NCBI GenBank assembly: GCA_015178975.1
Contig: WHVD01000096.1
Coordinates: forward strand, 267,480-331,479
DNA length: 64,000 bases
From: Hysterangium stoloniferum
Taxonomy: Eukaryota; Basidiomycota; Agaricomycetes; Hysterangiales; Hysterangiaceae
Direction of reading: 5' to 3'
Within the stretch, counting starts at the first letter, position 1. Every line of letters starts with the position of its first letter. The notes under the pieces were generated by a model. It was not told where the DNA came from. It did not search any database and saw nothing but the letters and a program-made list of their open reading frames with translations. A program made the position numbers and the translations under genes. Positions 55,250 to 64,000 of the stretch are shown piece by piece.

Positions 55250-55889
55250 TGTGAGAGGTACGGTGAAATATACTCAGGAAATATAGTCTGTATGAGCTCA
55301 TACTATATTTCCTTTATTATTTCTACTCTCTCTCTCTATTTTATTATACACTTATAATTAGTTCGACGACCTATGTATGCGGTACATCAACTCTTGTGGG
55401 CACATACACGCCAGACTTATGTATTCTAGCGCCCATAGTTGAAACTCAGACACTTTTTACCCCGCAACCATGACTTACCCAGACACCCAGTTAGTGTCCT
55501 GTAAGTTGTGATTGGGGTATCGTCTCGACCGTCACAAACGGGCTTCAACTATCTACACAATCAGAGTTTTGAACTGTACCAGTCGAAACTCCACCTATAT
55601 TTCAATCTGCACGGACCACATCCGCACTACTCCATTATTCGACTCTCGTTACTCTTTTCTACACTCGAGCAGTCTTTTGGAATCGCACCTAATGGTCAAT
55701 TCCCTTTATTCGTTTCAACTCTCTACTCTACTTTAGACAGCTACTTCGCTCAAACGTATTGAACTAAGTAGTCGATACTTGTTCAGTGTGTATTAGACTT
55801 AGACAGTCAATACAACTACGTGTCGTACCTAAATGGTCAATATTCTTCGTATATATGTAGAATGGTTAGAACTTCCACCACTCTTCACA
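55250..55889 (+). repeat. LTR, family D (5' LTR of a third gag unit)
   Basis: TGTGAGAGGTACGG to CCACTCTTCACA (640 bp), followed by G and the primer binding site TGGTGATCCGGGCC at 55891-55904. Confidence 0.88.
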
Positions 55890-55965
55890 GTGGTGATCCG
55901 GGCCAGACTGTACTTTCCCTACGAAGAAAAATCTATTAAAAAAGTAACTAATTCCTTTACAAACA

Positions 55966-58380
55966 ATGACTACAGGCAAGGAACAGGCCGTGAAACCTTC
56001 AGTGGGATCAAGCAGTTCATTCCTGCGACAAAGGCCCGCTAGTCTCGAACCGCCTGGAAATGTTATGATGAGAAAACCCTCACTGACCTTCCCAAAACAA
56101 ACTTCAGCCAGAGGTTCTCCCAGAACCGAAGTTGAACCAGTGACAGCCAGCCAATCAGGACCATCTGCACTCCAGGTACTACTGACAGCACCAGAAAGAG
56201 ACCCTTTGCCTGCCCAAGACATGACTCTGAACTTTCCACCATGTCAGGTAATGCTTCAACATGCTTACCATGGACTATTGGTTTACGACGAACCTATGGA
56301 TGACAAATGGGATATGTACTATGCCTCCCAGATTTCGCAGGAGGAAGTTATGGCAATTACACAGGATTATCAAACTAGATACCCCACTATGCCTCCATCA
56401 ATTGCGACTTGGTTAGGGAGGTACCATGGGATCCTGGCAGCTCAAACCCTTTTCACATGATCAAGGACTCTGGGAGAGGTCACTCAATCGATCCCCGAGT
56501 GGTTGGAGGAGCTCACGATCCTGATGGAGAAGGGAAGAACAGCAATAAAAAGGGAATTGTTTATCCAGCTCGTGGACTTGTTGAAGGTACATGATGATAC
56601 GTTGCAGATCTTGCACATATTGATCAGATGTCTTCACCCTGTCCCCAAGGTCGACTATCGATACATTTACATTCGGATTTTAGAACATTCCCTCTACAAA
56701 AGATTGCCCAAGATATCCTTTGCGTATTTCAGTCTCCAGTCTAGGCTTTTACATGTCCAACAGAAATGTGACAAGATGATGATGGAATTATTGAATGAAT
56801 TTGACGTGACAATGCAAATACCCCCCTCTCCAGTCTCAACAACAGACTCATTCATACGAGATCTCAAGGGTTCCCCCAACACTTGTTTTCTACGTTCGGT
56901 CAATCGCCCGCTGATCCTAGAAGGTTTTCCAACGGATATAAGAATCAAAGTGACAGAACATCTACAGGAAAAGAATATTCCCATCAAGCTTTCTCTTTAT
57001 CAGCCACAACCACGTCGCCTTCTTAGCATGGCTGAATTGGAAATAGAGGCCTTGAAGCAATGACGAGCAACTCCTAACGAGGAAACACCACGTGTCAGAG
57101 TAACCTTCAACACCCTCTCTACGACTGCGAACCCTTTTGATGACTCCCACTGGCATCTAGACAGACCAGCCACCAATTGTGAAGAGTCGATAGATTCTGA
57201 CCGCTCAATATATGAAGAATAGTGTTTATTCAACTGCTATTAGAAAGTATTGACTGTTCAGTACAATACTATAGATTACTAGACTAATAGTACTAGTATA
57301 GGGATGCACTACACGTCACAAGAGCAACTGTACAGTTGCTCGTGATGACTAGAACAAGAAAATAGAAGAGTTGACCTTTACGGTACAACTGGTAGCTAGA
57401 AGTAAGATAGATAATCAGTGAAAGACTGAATATCTAGGGTGGAGAGATAGCAGCGCGAGTTGACTACAGTGTCAACGAGCACAGAGTCTTGAGAGTGGAA
57501 CTCGACCTTTGCGGTTCGAGTCCAAATACTATTAGTATGCAAGAAGACACTACCTTTATGGGTAGCTGAGATATTACCCTTGACACCTCTCGCTATTCGA
57601 TGTCTGAGTTGTTACGAGGTGGTGTCTGCTGGGTAAAAGGTGTCTGTCTTTTGATGCCGAGAGCACCCATAGATATACACAAGGCTTCGAACTAAGAAAT
57701 AAGGGTATGCTCGAAAGATATAGAGAATTAGAGAAAAGAAATAAAAACTAGATAATAAAGTACTATAATATGTATGTCTATTATTCCACAGTCCAATCAT
57801 GATATATGCATACCCTTCACACCAATAAAGGTCGACCGTCCTTTTCAACTGCGTTTGTTGAAGGAATAGCAGGTAGGGTGTTTGGTCGGGGATCACAAGA
57901 TCCGGATGAAGCCCACCAACCTCTACCTATCATATCCAATCCTTTCATCGCACCTGGAGGAGAGCCCAGCAACTCGTCTGGGAGTTCAGATAGCTCCCAT
58001 AGTAACCAGCACCAGGGACGTGAGGGGAAAAACCCTGGAATTCCTAGACTCACGAACTGATCCGGCTCCCGAAGCAACGACTTACATAAGGAGAAGGCAC
58101 TTACTCTCAACATGAACAACATCAAGATCAAATGGTCTGACCTTCCTGAATATGATGGGAGTCATTCCAAGGCCTTGGAGTATGTACATCCTCGACATCA
58201 TGAACCTTTCAGAGATCTCAGACTCGATGAGCGCCCTGTTGGGGGTCTCTCTTCCGAGATGACTCACAAGTAATGCAAAGATTTGGTGGAGCACCCTAGA
58301 CCGTGAGCATTGCACTGAATTCAGTCAATCTCAGGGATCTTTTCTTTGGGTAATTGTCGAGGGTTTACTAGGAACCAGGT
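55966..58380 (+). pseudogene. truncated, diverged Gypsy gag (third unit)
   Basis: ATG at 55966 (MTTGKEQAVKPSVGSS). One in-frame TGA near 56458, at the same codon as in the gag at 49083-52142. A second frame continues to 57061 (SIPEWLEELTILMEKG and later). A family A solo LTR interrupts at 57178-57821. The next part (RPSFSTAFVEGIAG) continues with frameshifts to 58380, where a new Gypsy element begins inside the capsid-like region at the position of LLGTRW. This gag is more diverged from the 59096 copy than the other two truncated gags. Confidence 0.82.
57178..57821 (-). repeat. solo LTR, family A (644 bp)
   Basis: TGTGAAGAGTCGATAG to GCATACCCTTCACA. Exact duplication CCAAT at 57173-57177 and 57822-57826, inside gag. 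Confidence 0.93.
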
Positions 58381-59019
58381 GTAAAGGGTATGCATATATG
58401 CATACCTGGACTAAGGAATAATAACCGGATTATAGTACTTTATTATTTACCTTTTATTTTCTTTCTTTATATTCTTTCTATATTTCGAGCACACCTTGAT
58501 TTGTAGTTTGAAGCTTCGTGTATACGTATGGGCGCCCTCGGCGCCAAACGAAAGACAACTTTTACCCAGCAGACACCACCTCGTAACGACTCAGACGTCG
58601 AATAGCGAGAGGTGTCAAGGGTAGTATCTCAGCTACCATAAGGGTAGCATTCTCTAGTCTACTAATAGCCTTTTGGACTCGAACCGCTAAGGTCGAGTTC
58701 CGCTTTCAAGACTTTGCGCTCGTCGACACTATAGTCGACTCGCGCTACTATTACTCTATCCTAGATACTCAGTCTTTAGCTGAGTATCTTACTTATTTCT
58801 AGCTACTAGTTGTACCGTAAAAGGTCAACTTATTATCTTACTGTTCTAAGCCATCACGAGCAACTATACAGTTGCTCTTGAGGCGTGCAGTGCGTTCTTA
58901 TACTAGTACTAACAGTCTAGTAATCTATAGTATTGTACTGACGGTCAATACTCTCTAATAGTAGTTGAATAAACACTATTCTTCGTATATAGAGCGGTCA
59001 GAATCCACCACTCTTCACA
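58381..59019 (+). repeat. 5' LTR, family A
   Basis: TGTAAAGGGTATGC to CCACTCTTCACA (639 bp). At least eight inverted repeats lie between 58632 and 58951, including GTCGAC pairs at 58722-58739, 9-bp arms at 58764-58772 and 58780-58788, and a 20-bp palindrome at 58858-58877. Confidence 0.93.
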
Positions 59020-59020
59020 G

Positions 59021-59034
59021 TGGTGATCCGGGCC
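59021..59034 (+). other. primer binding site
   Basis: TGGTGATCCGGGCC one base after the LTR. The same site follows the family D LTR at 55889 and the minus-strand family A unit at 1913. Complementary to a tRNA 3' end ending in CCA; tRNA identity not determined. Confidence 0.7.
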
Positions 59035-59095
59035 AGACCGTTCTTTTCCTACGAGGAAAAACTTATTATTTGACTACTAAGACCTGAACACGCAA

Positions 59096-62053
59096 ATGAC
59101 TACGGGCAAGAATCAAACATCTAGGCCTTCATCAACACCGGGTAGCTCCATGCCTCGTCAAAAATCTTTTAACCTAGAACCACCCTGTAACGTCACCCTG
59201 AGGAAGTCTTCGTCGACTTTTCAAGGATCAGCTCCTCCGGAGGATTCCCCTGGAGTAGTAGCTGGATCGTCTACGAACATTCCCCAGCTTCCTCCAGGAT
59301 CACCTCCTCCAGAGGATTCCCCCGGAGTAGTAGTTGGATCGTCAATGATCATTCCCCCCGATCCACCTGAGGAACGCTCATTACTCGAGCAGTTGGACAC
59401 CCCTGGAGTTAACGTTGAGTCTAATCGAGCACCCATGCCCATTCTCAGATTCCCTCCGAGACAGGTCATCCTTAAGCAGTTCCTCGGAGGTCATATGGTT
59501 TACGCCCAGCCCATCGATTACAAATGGGATATGTACTACACCGATCGAATCCCCGAGGATCAGGTTACCCCCTTCGTGGAGGAGTACAGTATGGATTACC
59601 CTATTCTACTGGAGACTGTAGCAGTCTGGTTAGGGCGTTATCAAGCGATTTTATCGGCGCGGGATTTATTCACGCGACCAGGGAACCTTGAGGATTTGAC
59701 CCAATCGATTCCTGAATGGTCGAACGAGGTGACGACTACTATGGAAGGAGGAAGAAGAATTCTCAAGCGGGAGGTGTTTTCTATGTTCCTTGAAGCACTT
59801 CGTACGCATGATGATGTGTTGCAGATCCTGCATGTCCTGCTTGGCGGAGATCATGTTGTGCCTAAGGTTGACTACCAGTACATGTACATCCGTATGTTGG
59901 AGGAGTCTCTCAATGGAGTCATGCCGAATCTATCGCTGGCATACCTCACTTTAAGAGGTCGGTTGAAGCGAAACCAAAGAAGACTTGATAAGATGGTTTT
60001 AGAGGTACTCCTCCCCTATAACGACTCGATCCAGGTCCCTGATTCGCCTATCTCCACGACCAATTCATTCGTTCACAACTTAAACGGGTCCCCTGATACT
60101 CGTTTTCTGCATTCTCTCAACTGTCCCGTAATATTGGAGGATTTTCCACTGGACTTGAGGACGCAAGTGATAGAACGCCTTCAGGAGAAGAGGATTGAGG
60201 TCTGCGCTCCCTTCCATCAACCCCAGCCGTGTCGACTTCTGAACGCGACGGAGATCGAGAGACAAATCGCGATGGAACCAGGCCTAACGTCTTTCCAGGG
60301 AGATCACCGCTCTCGCGTCGCATTTGAGGGAGTCTCCAACAGCCCAAACTTCAGGGATGAAGTGACCACTCTCAGAAACCGATCAGTCGCCAACAAGGGT
60401 CGACCGTCCTTCTCCACGGCATTCACTGAGGGCATAGCTGGCCCAGTTGCTGGTCAAGGATCGCTTAATCCAGACGGTCCCCGCCATTCTCTACCGATCG
60501 CTTCAAACCCTTTCTTGCCATCAGGAGGACCCCCTAGCGATTCATCTGGGAGTTCGAATACTTCAGACCGGGGAGGGAACTCAGGACGTGGGGAACGCCA
60601 CAATGGAGTGCCTAATACCTCTTTTCGAACTCTGATGCGGTCTCGAGCTAGCGCGCTTATTGATGACTTACCTAAGGACAAGAAGGTCACTCTTAACACC
60701 AACGGCCTCAAGATCAAATGGTCTGATCTCCCTGAATACGATGGAGCTCAATCCGAAGCCCTGGACTATATCATGGATATCATGAGTCTCGCGGAGATAT
60801 CAGACTCTATGAGTGCGATCTTAGGAGTTGCTCTGCCAAGACGACTCAAGGGGCACGCTAAGGTCTGGTGGAGCACCTTAGACCGTGAGCATCGTACTGA
60901 ATTCAGTCAATCTCATGGGTCATTTCTTTGGGGTATCATCGAAGGATTGCTCGGAACTCGTTGGCGTGAATCCTTAGCCTTAGAATGGGAAGCTATGAAA
61001 TTTCGACAGGCTGGTCACGATCGTGAGACACCCGTCCACTATATCCAATGGAGAGTTAAACTTTATCGTTTCCTGTACGGGTTCCACCAGGACAGAGGGG
61101 ATGAGACACGCAGACTCATTCTCACACTGCCTACGGAATGGCTCTACCTTCTCGAAGGACAACCCATCGATAATATCATGAGTTTACAGACTTATGCTAA
61201 TAACCTGCAAGAAGCTCTGATTAACGCTTGGGTCCAAACACACCGGGAACGTTACAGGTTCCAGAAACCGCGCGTAATGTTATCGGAGGGTCAAGAATTG
61301 GATTTTAGAGTCACCGGCGACTCCTCTTCACCTAACCATATTCTCGTTAGTGAGACTAACGAGAGAGGCTCGACGAGAAGGACCGTTCCAGACGTCGCTG
61401 ATCCAAAACAGGGAAAGCGTCATGGAAAAATGTTCTTCGAGAGGAGTAACAAGAGGAGTTCGGTCAAACCCACCAAGGAATGTTGGATATGTGGAAGTCC
61501 GGAGCATTTTAAGATAGACTGCCCTCAAGCTGGCAAAATGTCTCATTATGTCTCTATCAACAAATGCTCCGCACAGGATATGTCGGAGGAAGCTGAGGAG
61601 CAAAGGTTATATGAAGCGGTTCATGGACTATCTATACAAGGACAAGTAAATAACTCTGATGATGAATTGACTTTTGTTTCCATTTATTCGCCCCATGTCG
61701 AAGACAAATTAGTGAGGGAGGAAAATCGAATGACTGGTGAAGCTCTTCTGTCTGAAGCTTACGTATCCATACTCGCCGCAGATTTCTTCGAAAAAGGAGA
61801 CCGGCTGAGTGCTCATCGGCAGGACCTTGAAGGCCTGACCGAGGACTATTGTCAGACTGGAGATTCTCACGAACAAATCAGTTCGAATTCGCTCTGTTCA
61901 CCTGGAGCTGATGTTGACACGTTCCCGTTTGATCCCGGGAACCCCCCGATTTACTACCGTACGAGAATTCGGATTCGGAGGACAGCGACGATGATCCAGT
62001 ATTGGATTCCCCTTCGAAGCGTGTTCCTTGCCGAAGTGAACGCAGGAACGTAA
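59096..62053 (+). CDS. Gypsy gag polyprotein (985-codon open frame)
   Basis: Structural protein of the retrotransposon particle. The N-terminal 400 residues (MTTGKNQTSRPSSTPGSS, with a duplicated PPEDSPGVV segment) are the part kept in the truncated units. The capsid-like retrotransposon gag domain spans about residues 540-720 (LPEYDGAQSEALDYIMDIM, GHAKVWWSTLDREHR, ALEWEAMKFRQ). A CCHC zinc knuckle has C796, C799, H804, C809 (CWICGSPEHFKIDC). The last ~35 residues look out of frame: a C6 tract near 61945-61950 precedes the change, and pol continues in another frame. Confidence 0.88.
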   Translation: MTTGKNQTSRPSSTPGSSMPRQKSFNLEPPCNVTLRKSSSTFQGSAPPEDSPGVVAGSSTNIPQLPPGSPPPEDSPGVVVGSSMIIPPDPPEERSLLEQLDTPGVNVESNRAPMPILRFPPRQVILKQFLGGHMVYAQPIDYKWDMYYTDRIPEDQVTPFVEEYSMDYPILLETVAVWLGRYQAILSARDLFTRPGNLEDLTQSIPEWSNEVTTTMEGGRRILKREVFSMFLEALRTHDDVLQILHVLLGGDHVVPKVDYQYMYIRMLEESLNGVMPNLSLAYLTLRGRLKRNQRRLDKMVLEVLLPYNDSIQVPDSPISTTNSFVHNLNGSPDTRFLHSLNCPVILEDFPLDLRTQVIERLQEKRIEVCAPFHQPQPCRLLNATEIERQIAMEPGLTSFQGDHRSRVAFEGVSNSPNFRDEVTTLRNRSVANKGRPSFSTAFTEGIAGPVAGQGSLNPDGPRHSLPIASNPFLPSGGPPSDSSGSSNTSDRGGNSGRGERHNGVPNTSFRTLMRSRASALIDDLPKDKKVTLNTNGLKIKWSDLPEYDGAQSEALDYIMDIMSLAEISDSMSAILGVALPRRLKGHAKVWWSTLDREHRTEFSQSHGSFLWGIIEGLLGTRWRESLALEWEAMKFRQAGHDRETPVHYIQWRVKLYRFLYGFHQDRGDETRRLILTLPTEWLYLLEGQPIDNIMSLQTYANNLQEALINAWVQTHRERYRFQKPRVMLSEGQELDFRVTGDSSSPNHILVSETNERGSTRRTVPDVADPKQGKRHGKMFFERSNKRSSVKPTKECWICGSPEHFKIDCPQAGKMSHYVSINKCSAQDMSEEAEEQRLYEAVHGLSIQGQVNNSDDELTFVSIYSPHVEDKLVREENRMTGEALLSEAYVSILAADFFEKGDRLSAHRQDLEGLTEDYCQTGDSHEQISSNSLCSPGADVDTFPFDPGNPPIYYRTRIRIRRTATMIQYWIPLRSVFLAEVNAGT

Positions 62054-64000
62054 TCTTGTCCCTGTGCAAGGAAAGTAAGAGGCCTCAAATCCAATACCCT
62101 CGTCCCAGTCGTCTGATGAAGGAGGATACTACAATCCTTTATTGAAAACGGGATCCCCCCAGTGGTTACTCTAGCATAGGAGTTGCAGCGCTCCATGTTT
62201 TCGGTCATGTAGGAACTCCCGATTCACCCGAACGCGTTAAAATTCGAATGGACACGGGAGCGGATCTTTCCCTTATATCGGAGGAATTCTACAAGGAACT
62301 GCAGGGCATGTATAAGTTGAAACAAGGACTCAAGTTACGTCTAATCCAGCTCACGGGTAACGCTAAGGTTATCGGATATGTTAATATCCCCATTTACCTG
62401 GAGGACGAAGTGGAACATTACTGAAGTTCGTGGCAGAAACATATGTTGTTAGAGGAATGACGGTGCCAATTCTTTTGGGAGAAGACTTCCATATTAATTA
62501 TGAAATTGGTACTCTAAGAGATCAGCCGTTGGGATCTAGACTTATTCTCCCAGGACGACAGGGTTTTATTCCAGCCAGTTCTTCTAAGGAACCTCAACCT
62601 TTGACCTTCACCGTCAATAAGGCCCCTTTCGGGAAGCATGAGAAGGAGTCATCCAAACTCACCTCTCTCCCCCAATAAAGGTGTGCATACTGAAAGAGTC
62701 GCGCGAGCCTTGGAGGATTGCACTATCGATCCAGAGTCAGCCAGACTAGTGCCTATTTTTGTTGAAGATCTAAAGGGCGAGGAATGGATTGTTGAAGGAA
62801 GTGTACTGCAAAACGAGGACGGTTCTATATTAGCCACACCAATCACGGCAATTTCAAGGAATAGTGTGGCAGTACCTTTAGCCAATCCATCGCTAACCCC
62901 TAAGACTATCCGACGAGGGGAGACAATAGGGATAATTCATGACCCTGCTCGTTGGGCTCACAAGCCCAGGTCACTCGAGGAGAAAGGTTTAATGGTAGCA
63001 GGCGCAACCAAGATTGCATACCTGATCGAAAGTCTCTCTCAACTTGAGGAGGACCATCAAGTCGCCTCAGAAAGGCCTAAGCCACCTGTTGAACCAGAGA
63101 TTGCAGATGATTTCGAACCGCCTGGTCCTAAGATGGCTGCAGTGGCTGATAATGAGAAATTTGCCTCAGAGGATCTTCACAAGTTAGTCAATTTGGGACC
63201 GGATATACCAACAGAGGTCCTGCCACGTCTCAGATCAGTTTTGACTGAGAACGTTAAGGCTTTCAGAGTCGACGGACGGTTAGGGCAAGTGGAATGTAGA
63301 GTCCCTGTCCCCTTGAAAGAGGGCGCTCAGCCCATATCCATGCCTATGTTCCCCTCGTCCCCTGCCAATAGGAGAGTTATAGACGAGCAAATGGATACCT
63401 GGTTCGAACAGGGTGTCATTGAGCCATCTAAAAGCCCCTGGGGAGCGCCAGCCTTTGTAGTATATCGCAATGGTAAACCGCGGGTGGTCATCGACTATCG
63501 GAAACTTAACCATCTTACTGTTCCAGACGAATTCCCTTTACCACGTCAATCGGAGATTATGCAAGCGCTGTCGGGGTCAAATGTTCTTTCTTCTTTCGAT
63601 GCGCTGGCTGGGTTTACTCAATTAGAAATGTTGGAGGACGATAAGCCCAAAACAGCCTTTAGATCCCATAGAGGGCTGTGGCAATTTAAAAGGATGCCAT
63701 TTGGGCTCAGAAACGGCCCCTCTACATTTCAGCGCGTCATGCAAACAGTTTTAGCACCCTACTTGTGGATTTTTTGTTTAGTCTACATCGATGACATAGT
63801 CATATTCTCTAAGAACTGGGATGATCATTTGCTTCACCTGAATCAGGTGCTTGGCGCTATCGCTTCGGCCGGTATCATTCTCTCTCCCAAGAAATGTTTT
63901 ATCGGATATAATTTGATATTGTTATTGGGTCATAAAGTATCTAGGCTGGGTTTTTCAACCCACCAAGAAAAAGTTCGCACTATATTGGAATTGGCCCCAC
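62054..64000 (+). pseudogene. Gypsy pol: aspartic protease and reverse transcriptase, frame-broken, partial
   Basis: Protease motif RMDTGADLSLISEEFY near 62245-62292. RT motifs: KPRVVIDYRKLN (63475-63510), LSSFDALAGFTQLEM, FKRMPFGLRNGPSTFQRVM and the catalytic YIDDIVIFS (from 63784). Breaks: a TGA at 62143-62145 upstream of the protease, a frameshift near 62420 and a compensating shift near 62660. From there the RT frame is open to the window edge. RNase H and integrase are not in the window. Confidence 0.88.

Larger units (their letters stand above)
58381..64000 (+). mobile_element. Ty3/Gypsy LTR retrotransposon, family A, 3' part beyond the window
   Basis: Order is LTR (58381-59019), primer binding site, gag with zinc knuckle, aspartic protease, reverse transcriptase; integrase and 3' LTR lie beyond 64000. 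It is inserted in the third gag unit; the 5-bp flank on the left is CCAGG. Several frame breaks in pol suggest this copy is no longer active. Confidence 0.9.

Noticed and set aside
1-64000. tRNA or rRNA genes
   Set aside because: I looked for cloverleaf-type sequence and conserved rRNA stretches and saw none; a covariance-model search would be needed to exclude them.

Overview
This 64 kb window looks like nuclear DNA of a filamentous basidiomycete, most likely an Agaricomycete. Genes are split by many short introns (mostly about 47-60 nt, GT-AG with two GC-AG candidates). Gene content is typical of fungi: opsin-related protein, cytochrome b5-acyl-CoA dehydrogenase fusions, a Ser/Pro-rich GPI-type protein, an F-box protein and a LysM/zinc protein. 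The repeats are Ty3/Gypsy LTR elements and Tc1-type DNA transposons. All exon models were read by eye from splice signals, frame continuity and family motifs; none was checked by alignment.

Layout. 1-2554: a minus-strand LTR-gag-LTR unit without pol. 2799-7444: two housekeeping genes, RAD2/XPG nuclease (+) and a complex I NDUFB8-type subunit (-). 8007-19028: a nested repeat block with two Tc1-type elements and a remnant of a third, interrupted by solo LTRs of four families (called A, B, C and D here), many with exact 5-bp target duplications. 19905-45315: a gene island with no recognisable LTR, carrying opsin-related protein (-), Leu5-type CoA carrier (+), an unrecognised protein (+), POL32 (-), LysM/zinc protein (+), two tandem cytochrome b5-ACAD genes (+,+), MIM1 (-), a 63-residue tudor-like protein (+), a 2OG-Fe(II) oxygenase (+), a GPI-type secreted protein (-), citrate synthase with 20 exons (-) and an F-box protein (-). 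46549-64000: a second repeat block with gag-only Gypsy units in series, solo LTRs, a large minisatellite inside one LTR, a decayed zinc-motif gene, and at the right edge a near full-length Gypsy element (LTR, PBS, gag, protease, RT) that runs off the window.

Shared functions. RAD2 and POL32 both end in PCNA-binding-type motifs and belong to DNA repair and replication. The CoA carrier, the two acyl-CoA dehydrogenases and citrate synthase all handle CoA metabolites. NDUFB8 and MIM1 are mitochondrial inner- and outer-membrane factors. The region reads as an ordinary core-gene island between two zones that repeatedly take up transposons.

Points most worth checking: a candidate 3-nt exon in citrate synthase beside the catalytic Asp; arrays of short quasi-palindromes with a common core in three LTR families; an LTR motif of 15/19 bp expanded into a 22-copy array open in all three forward frames; Tc1-type elements whose long terminal repeats end on both sides in inverted copies of one motif; and an opsin-related protein with Arg at the retinal-lysine position.
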